From Verrucomicrobiota bacterium (GTDB lineage: Bacteria; Verrucomicrobiota; Verrucomicrobiia; Opitutales; Seribacteraceae), in the NCBI GenBank assembly GCA_014382645.1, contig JACNJI010000379.1, positions 1 to 9,374 of the forward strand: a DNA stretch of 9,374 bases, written 5' to 3'. How positions within the stretch are numbered: position 1 is the stretch's first letter; each line of letters opens with the position of its first letter. The translations under genes and the position numbers were made by a program. Shown piece after piece: positions 1-9,000 of the stretch. The notes beneath the pieces were generated by a model. That model saw nothing but the letters and a program-made list of their open reading frames with translations. It was not told the DNA's origin and did not search any database.

Positions 1-5
1 AATGG

Positions 6-3000
6 CTAGGAGCCGGCGGGGGGTACGAAGTCAACGTGGAGGGTCGCATGGTGGAGGGAACTCAATTCGACCAAGGTGGTACGGGTGCGTGCCTTCAAAT
101 GGGTAAGATGGTGAGGTAGGGCGATTTCCGTTCCGCCCAAGAGTATGCTTGCCTCGAGCCTGGGAACGATAAGCATGTCGGAACTAACCGTCGATACGTT
201 TAGTCCGTGAACGGCCAGTATGTTAACGCCTTCGCGCAAATGGGCAAGATGTGGCGTCAGATCGAAGGAGATGTATTGCTGGGCGGCGGAATCACTATGA
301 CTGGAGGTGGATTTCCCATTCCATGCAGGGTTTGAGGGAGCATTTGCAGAAGCAACCTTTGTGCCGTTGAGATAGGCAACGAACCCATCGTCATACTTCA
401 TCTTGAGCGTAAGATTCGTGAATTCCGTGGAATTGGTAGCGATGAAAGGAACCCGACAATACACACTCGTGTTCTTGTTCAGCATAGAGGATAAAACATC
501 GATGCCGAAGAGAGAACGGTAAGTGGTCGCAGTATCGTAACCCACGCCAGACGACCCAGACTGCCATGCGGAATCGTCGAAACCAGGTTGGTACCAAGCG
601 GACCCCCATGAATCATTCGTCGGTACGAAGGCCTTGGCGGGGACACCGGCATCAAGCAGGAGAGTGTTCTGTATTCCACTGGATTGGGCCACTTGAGCCA
701 CAGGCGAAATGGTACCCCCAACGAGTCGGGGATCGGATCCGTCGAGAGTATAATGGATGGCGACTGGAGCCATGTTGGGATCAGCCATACTGAGGCGGAA
801 GGAGGAGCCCACTTGTCCGCCGTGTTGACTGAAACCCGGTGGATCGATGCTCGGGTACCAAAAGGAGGAACTCGCGTTGATCCGTGTAGTACGTAGTTGA
901 TTCAGGACGACGGCGTTACGGCCCGTCATCCAGTTCGTGACCATTTTCACGTTGTTCACCCAGTCATTGCGATTCTTTGGGATGCCGGACTTGGTGTCTC
1001 CCCAGCGGGCGGATTCTGCGATGATAGCCTTGTCGATTTGGGACGAACGAAACGCAATTCGGGCTTTTGCATTTTCTTCCGACAAGACCCCATCGTTGAA
1101 ATGTCTCAGATAAAAGCGGTCGGCAAAACGAATAACGTATTCCTGATTGGAGGTAAGTTGTTCGTGAAGAAAGTGAGCGGTAAAGTACTTTTTTTCGTCT
1201 CGGTCTTGATGGTCGCTGGCCAGTGGAGTGACCATGTTGTTCTCGCCTCGCCCCAGAGAGTGCTCCATGTCGTGGGCGGGAAACTTCCAGCCATCGGGGT
1301 TGGCCCTGTTGTAAAAGGCGTAATAGTTGTTCACCCGGGGAGTAGTGTAGCGGGAGGCAGGACCGTCTCGATCGCCATTGTAGTAGACAATAAGCATGTA
1401 GTCGATGAGGTTGTCGACATCCAGAAGGTTCTCAAAGTCAGGGTTACTGGCCTTGCCATCGACATCAAGACCTTGGGCTTGGAAATAATCATCGTTGTCC
1501 GTCCATCCATCAATGGTTCGCTGCCAAAGGCGGTCATAAGCCTCGAGATTCCCTCCCGTGGCGTTAATTTGCTTGGAATTGTCTTGGTGAACGGTGTCGT
1601 AGTCGTCCTTATCGCCGCCAAGGTAGGATTCTCCGAGGGTACCGCTGACACGCTCTTGTGTCATATAGATTCCCCAATAAACTCCGTTAAGGTAAAGATG
1701 ATAGTAGCGACTTCGCGTATAGGGGTGCCCCATGGCGGACTGGGTATCGCGGCTCCAGACCTCACGGACCATGGTATTGTTCGCGGGCCCGCCGAAGGCC
1801 CACGAGTAGTTCTGCGAAGTGCGCAGGTCGAACTTGTCGAACTCCTCCACACCCTCATCCTCGAACATGGGGTAATGTAGATTACTTTGGCCATATTCGC
1901 TACGAAAGAAGATACGAAAGGAATGCTTCGGATTACTAGTGCTTCGACTGTATCCGCCTCTGATTCGCATCCCTGCATCGATTTGGAATCCTTTACTTCC
2001 ATCCGGATTAATAAGTTCCAGGGACATTGGCCTTTCCCAAGATCGACCATCATTACCTGCGTTCACATAGATTCCGTTCGATTGCCCGAACAAATTATCC
2101 AACTCGGTGGCAATAGATAGCGTGGGAAGAGCAAGGAGAGCTTCTTTCACTTCCACCGGAGTATTAAACCCAGTTACGATGTCGGGATCCATACCGTAGA
2201 CCATCTGCTGGTTGTTGACTGCACCAGTGGCGGGCCATCCCACTGGAGTAAAGCCGTCGGCTGACTGGCGAATAACATCTTCGGGAAAGAAATAACTCTG
2301 GGTATCCACGTCGGTCGTAACATAGTCCGGCTTGGAGGCAATGACCCGTACTATGGTGGTGGTGCTGATTGCGAAGGGGGCAACGTATACATTCCCGTAA
2401 GAAGCGGACGGAGCGGAACCATCGGTAGTGTAACGAATAGTGGCTCCAGAAGTGGCTGTAGTTATTGAAAGGGTGAAAGGGGTTTCGAAGAATCCTCGAT
2501 CTACATTGAACTTGGTGTCTGCAACGAAACCGAGGAATCCCTCTTCGTTCTCCTTCCCAGGTGTTGCCAACTTAAGATAGGAGTCCGAAGGAATAACCTG
2601 ATTGGAAGGCATGCCGTAGGAGTAGTCCTCTTCCTGTTTTGGATAGTTGACAATCTTGCCAACTGTCCCGTCGCCCTTGATGAGTGCGAGATACCCCCCT
2701 GAAGCATCGAGCTTGAAGGTTGTATGCGTACGCCAAGGGTTCTCTCGATAGATTGACTCGACGTCGGAACCGGAAAGTTCCACCCCGTACACCCGAAGGT
2801 CATCCACCTTGCCGTACCAATAGGAACTGTTTCCGTTACGGTCGGATCCAAGATACCATCGATCTACAGTCCCGAGTTGTCGAGTTCTGCCCGAAGCTGA
2901 CATTTTTGCCGAACCGTTAAGGTAATATTTCTGATCTCCCGTAGTCCGGTTGTGCACGAATACCCAATGCGACCAGTTTCCCCAGAGGTAGTTGTCCGCA

Positions 3001-6000
3001 ATGGCTGTGTTGATGCGGTCGCTGCCACCATTCCCTGCGTCCCAGTAGACATTGCCATTGCTCCAAGGGAAATGGATATTCAAGATACGTCCACTCGGCC
3101 CGCTGGATTCGATGATACTGGTATTCTTGCCCGGCAATTTTGCAGGGTCACCGTAACTCCAGAACGATATGGAGAATTCGGTCCCCGAGGCGGGAGGATG
3201 TGCAGCCAAGGGCAGAGCAGTCGAACCTCCATCGTAGGAAAACGCCTTGCCGAACTTTCCGTCGGTCCATGTAGCCCCACCGATGCTTGTGATGTCGTGG
3301 TTGTTGCCGCTCTGGTCAGCGGCGAGCGTACCGCTTCCCTCGTCGAAGGACCAATGAGCAAGGAGGTCGGAGGCGCGAGTTAACGACCCACCTGCGTTTG
3401 CCGCTGACCCTAAACCCGAGGCGAAGACAACGAGACGATCGTTCCCGCCGAGAGTGGTTTCATCCGGGAAGCGCCACATAGTTCGGTTGGCGGGGTCGTT
3501 GGTCAGGTACCAATCGCTCAAGTCTATAGAATTTGTTCCGGGATTGTGAATCTCAATCCAGTCATCCGAATCTCCCGAAGCGGAAAATAGGGTCTTGTCG
3601 TTCGATGCCATAAATTCCGAAATGGTCGGCATGTTCCCCGGGTCTCCGACATAACGAAAAGTGGCGGTGACGGAACGAGGTTCAGTCATGGATATGGTCG
3701 TGTGGGTAGCGGACGGGTTAACCACTCCGCCCCCAAGCCACCCGTCGAAGGCGTATCCCGGTTCCGCAGTAGCCTCAATGTTTACATGACTGCCGTATGA
3801 GTAACTTCCAGAACCTTTGGTGCTCCCTCCTGTACTAGCGTTCATTTCAAGCAGGGGAACGGAAAGGTCGTGCACCTTCAGGAACTGGGCCTCGTAGGGA
3901 GCATTTGTCCAACCCCCTGCATCCGGGGGCACCGGGTTTAAGAGAACGAAGATGCCGTTCTCCAGCAAGTCATGTCCGGAACGAGCCTGCGGCCAGAGGA
4001 ACACATCCTTTGCCTCGGTCTGAAAGGCGGCGAGATTGGAGACATTGTAAAGGTGGTCCTTCTCGAGACCGAGGAGCGCCTCGTCTCCACTCGGACTTAA
4101 GTCGAAGGCACCCGACTGCTGATTGTCGCGGTCCAGATTAACGAAGGCAAGGACGAGGTCGGACGTACTGGGCGAGGAAACGGAGTTCTCCCACTTAGCA
4201 GTTGCGTTGATTTTATCGTGCGGCGCATTGGTGATTATTTCGTTAAGGAAATAGCGATAAGAGGAGCTCAGGGCGGGACTAGCCGAACGCGCACGCCCTA
4301 TACTCGCGTAAGCTTTGTAAAGTTGGTCTAACCCAAAGTCCCCGTTGTCCCAGATGGGTTGCATCGAGTTATGAATCTTGAAGTGGGGTATCTGCTTGCC
4401 CATATTGGTTTCGTAGTGGGTAAAACCGTAAGTCCGAGAGATGCCCAATTCCTGACCCATAAAAAGCATAGGGACACCATCGTTGACACTGGAAGAGGCG
4501 TAGCGGATGAAAGCCTGCCACGGGTCTTGGTAGTTTTCCTCGTCGTGAGAAACATTATTGAGCAACAGGAGGCTCTGTCCATAGGCCGAACGCCTGTTTT
4601 CGAAAGCCGAGCGATAGCCATCCGGCGTTGTCAAAGACTGCTGAGCAAAGACAAGATTTTCGTTCAATACGTCGAAATGCCGACTCGAGCGGTAGGTGAC
4701 TGCCCCGCCGTCCAGCGCCTCCGACATGAAGACGAAGCTCCACTTGCGGGAGCGAGCCACATTGATAACGTACTCCCAGAGCTGGGGAGGAAGGCCTTGA
4801 CCGAAGTCAGCCCGCAGGCCATCGATACCCGTTTGGGCTTGAACGCTGGCTGGCTGTCCTGCGGGCAGGCCCGTCTTCTCCAACCAGTAGGGAACATAGG
4901 AGGCGAAGTACCTCCAAGTCCTCCGGGTCTGGTCGTTCCAGCCTTCGCCGGCGTAGTCGAAGACATCCTCCTCATTCTGATGGGGGTTACGTTCGGCGGG
5001 GTCATTACCCCGGACGAGGGCCGAGTAGTTACCAAAGTAGACATCCTTGACGTCCTCCCACTTACCGAAGTCGTCGCGGTCGGGAGCCGTGGCGATTTCG
5101 TTTTCGTCGCGTGCGGGTAGGCCATAGTCGTCTTTACGGGAAAAGAATCCAGGAAGCGTCTTGCGGATTTCGTCGTCCGGGACGCCCGTTTCGAAGATTG
5201 CTACACCCTCTTCATCCAGTTCCGCATCCCACGCAACATGATTGAAGGGAGCATCAACCATGACACCGATTCCCTCGGAGTCGGCCGCCATCACGAAATC
5301 CTGAAAGGCCTGCATGGCGGCGGGTCTAGTGTTTGCCTCGCTCAGTTGTGGCATCACCTCGAAGAAGTTCTTTACCGCGTAGGGACTGCCGGGGTCATAG
5401 GGTTGACCGTTCACGATTTCACGTCCGTCAATCCCACGGGGGTGGATGGGCTGGAACCAGAGCCAATTTGCGCCAATTCCCTTCAGGTATTCGAGGTTCC
5501 ATCGATTCTCGTCGTGCAGGTCCTCGAAGGTGCTTCGGGTCGCGAAGGTGTCTCCTGTCGCATCGACAGAGAGAGGGTTCAGTTCGTACATGATGGCCTC
5601 GCGGGCCGCCTTCGGAGTAACAACGACCGCATGATCGCGACGCCCTTCACTCGTGTACCAGTGCCAGACATCGGCATCGTCCTTCAGCTTGAAGCGGGCG
5701 GTCAAACGGTAGGCTCCCGTCTTGCGGGCCTTCAATTGGCAAACCCAAGCGCCAGCCTCACCGCGAGCGGGATCGAGGGTCATGGCATGGACTTTATAGT
5801 AACCGGCGTTATTATCCAGAGAAACTGAATTGCGGTTCGGTGGCTGAATACCGTCCTCGATGCCGTCTTCGTTCGAGTCACCCGTAGCGAGATCACGGTT
5901 GTTCAGGTTGGTGTAGACTTCCGCCACTATTACATGGGGAGCCTCGAGAACAATCTCCAAGGTTTCCTCGTCTCCCTTAACCTCATCCACGAAAAAGTTG

Positions 6001-9000
6001 GTCGTGGTGTAGTCGGCGGGAACCCCGTTGACCGTGAGGATGGGGTTGGCTGATCCGTGACTTACGAAATCCGTGGCGACGGTGCGGATGGTGCGCAGAT
6101 CGACGCCCGCCACGGAATCCTGGTAGTCCACGATAATGGTCTGCCTGAAATCGTCCGGAGCCCCGGCAGGATTCCGCAAAATGGGAAGTTTGTAGGCGAG
6201 GGCTGCCAAACCAGGAGTCACGTTTCGCTCCACCCATGCGCTCGAAATGTCTTGGGCTACGGCGGGAGCATAGGGAGCCTCTTGGGTTACGGAGTCGTCG
6301 ATGCTGACGGTTAAGTTGGCGATTACCTCCGCATCGCTCCGCCCGTCGACGAGTCCTGAACTGAGGTAGGTTTTCATGAGGTAATCCTGCCCGACCTTCT
6401 CACCGTCCTGTTGTGGCCAAGTCACGAAGAGTCGATGACTGGGACCGCTAGTCTTCACCTTTCGGTCTAGGATGCGGAAGTGACCCTCCTCTTCGTTGAG
6501 CGTCAGGTCGGTTGACGAGGAAGCCTCCCGCAAAGCGATGCGCACGGTGGCCTCACCCCCGCCCGAGGGCACATTACGGTAACTGAACCGCCATTCCTTC
6601 GGAAAACCGACTCCTAGGTTTTGTCGCGAGGTGATTTCCACGGCGGATGCCCAAGCACTTGAATTTCCGTCGCCGGTTTCCCCGTTGCCGTTGAGGGCGC
6701 CAATCTGACCATCATCGTTAGTCGGGTCGTCATCATCAATGTGGAAAAGCACCTCGGTCACGCTGGAATCGGTGCGGACAACGAACCCGTATTCGGAACC
6801 AAACAATTCCTCGCCATCTCTTCCGGGAAAGTTGACCGTACCCTCGGGACGCTTGGTATCGTAGTACAAGGTACGCGAAAAGGTATTGTAGATGGAAGCT
6901 TCGCCTAATCGGCTCAGGAAAGCCCGTGCCTTCACAAAGTGGAAACCCTCCTTCAGACCAGTTACCTTGTCGCCGTAGTCGCGGTGCGGATAATACTCAA
7001 TGGCTTCGGCATCGAAACCGTCTATTTCGAAGCTGGTTAGCATCTTCTTTTTGAGAGCCACAGCGGACTCGTTTTTCGGAAAAACGCTGGCCAGTGAAGC
7101 ACCGTTCAATTCGTTGCGATACACACCGATCTTGTATTTGAAGATTCCTGAGTCCGGCAAAGGAACGGTGGCTTTCCACCAATCGACGGTGGGCTCTTGT
7201 CCATCGGAGTGGGAAAAGGCAAACGAGGTAACTGGCGTCGTGCCGATACCGCCCCCCCCCGCCCCTTCGGGATTACTGCCGTCGATCACATGGTAAAGCC
7301 GAGCTTGATTCACCTCAAGGTTGTAGCCTACTTTCACCCAGACAGTCGCCGAGCTTTCCGCAACCTTGAACTGCTTTTCCCCTTGGTCATTGTTTTGCTC
7401 TGGAGCGTGATACGCCCAGTGGGCGGTCTCATCTTCATAGGAATCATCTCCGGAACCACCGTTCACGGTGAAGAAGGAACCGTTATCGGCAGACCACCAA
7501 TAAGTTTCTGCCCCTGCGGATCCTATCATATTGCGACTTGTGTCGCCGGCGGCGAATTTCTCCGGCCCTTGCCTTCCGACGAAATCCATTTGCTCGAACC
7601 CAAGGTAAACATCGGAGGAAAATGCAGGCGGATTGTCCCGTTTACCGTTGCCATTAACATCTATACCTCCGTCGATATTGAGCAACATGTTCTCAGCCGA
7701 ACCATCGGCACGAACGACGAACTTCAAGTTCTTCCCACTAGTTACCCTTGGGATTTTCCATAAATAAGAAAAGTCCGTTTGGTTGGCATCGGATACGCCA
7801 TAAGGATTGAAAGCTGGATCGCCATCAGGCCCGTCAGTTCTCCTCACCGAGATGGTTTCCACCTCTTCCCCATCTTGTAAAATGCTCAAAGGATGCCCTC
7901 CCGCCAATCCCCACAGGTCCGAGGGCTCCGGGCTCCTCCATGAAAACAGGAAATAGCCTCCTGCAGGAATCACCACCTGGTTTAACTGGCTGGCATACTT
8001 GAAAAAACCTCCGCCATAGGATGAATAATTATAGAGGTAAACGTCATTGTCCGTTCCGCCTTCAGCGAGAAATCCTGTGGTAAATCCACGTGCCTGACCA
8101 CTCGAGTAATTGTCGTTAATCATAACGAGTCCGACCGTACCTGCCGCATCGGACATGCCGGGGTTGTCTCGCTTGTCCACTCGTTCGTAAACCACTACGT
8201 CGCCGTCGCTCCAGCGACCCACTTGGAACCCCCTCACAAAGTGTTCGTGAAAATATAGCAGGTTAGGAATGCGATTGTCCCCGAATTGACCAAGGAAATT
8301 GGTGTTTGCATGGCGTGGAAAAGCTCCTCCGCTCTCTTTGAGAATTCCCGCCTTATGGTTGCCGTCCGAATAAATTATTCCGATTCCTCCACGAGTCAGG
8401 TAGAGAGCATGTTGCAACTCACGTCGGGCAGCATAATCGCTATCGTGGCTTTGGGCATGCATAACTGAAGAACCGGGAGCAAAGCCATGGCTACCAGATG
8501 CATCCATTCCGGCTAAGGTGCCGAATGGATTACCAAGTTGGCTATTTAGGTGATGGCGAAGGTCATTATCAAGAAGACGCATGCCTGCATTGATGTAATC
8601 ATCGACCGCCGGCGGTGACCCCAGGTGTTCGCCGAACATCATGGCGTCATCTCTCGGACGCTCGGTATCGAAGACGGTATCGCGATGGTTGTCCCAATCC
8701 GAAAAACCTCGCGTAAGGTTGAATTGCTCCTGAGCCTGCCCGAGGTAACCGTAATTGCTACGATCTCTATCTGCGCCAAAGGTGGCGCCGAAAAAATCGG
8801 CCGGGATATGCTTTACGGCATCCAATCGCAAACCATCGGCCTTTGTACGGTCTAGAAGCCAACGCGCCGCTCGATTTAGATAAACCTCAACGTATTCGGA
8901 GTAAAAGGCCTCGTTTTGCGCGAGGTATTCAACCGTGAGCCCGTTGTCCTGCCCAAATCCGACGTAGCTGCCGTTTGCATCGTAACAATAGAATTCCGGA

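Noticed and set aside
897..1880. A 327-codon open frame on the plus strand
   Set aside because: It lies wholly antisense to the CotH domain, is Val/Ile-rich in the way antisense frames of such genes often are, and shows no recognisable domain.
3411..3648. A gene fusion or assembly join between the amylase part and the lamin-tail part
   Set aside because: The frame is continuous and the InlB-like repeat followed by a lamin-tail domain is a natural-looking transition; nothing in the sequence marks a join.
4359..5120. A 253-codon open frame on the plus strand
   Set aside because: It is antisense to the second GH13 catalytic domain, whose motifs are intact on the minus strand; no domain signature is seen.
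5238..5828. A 196-codon open frame on the plus strand
   Set aside because: Antisense shadow over the start of GH13 domain 2 and its accessory domain; no recognisable protein features.
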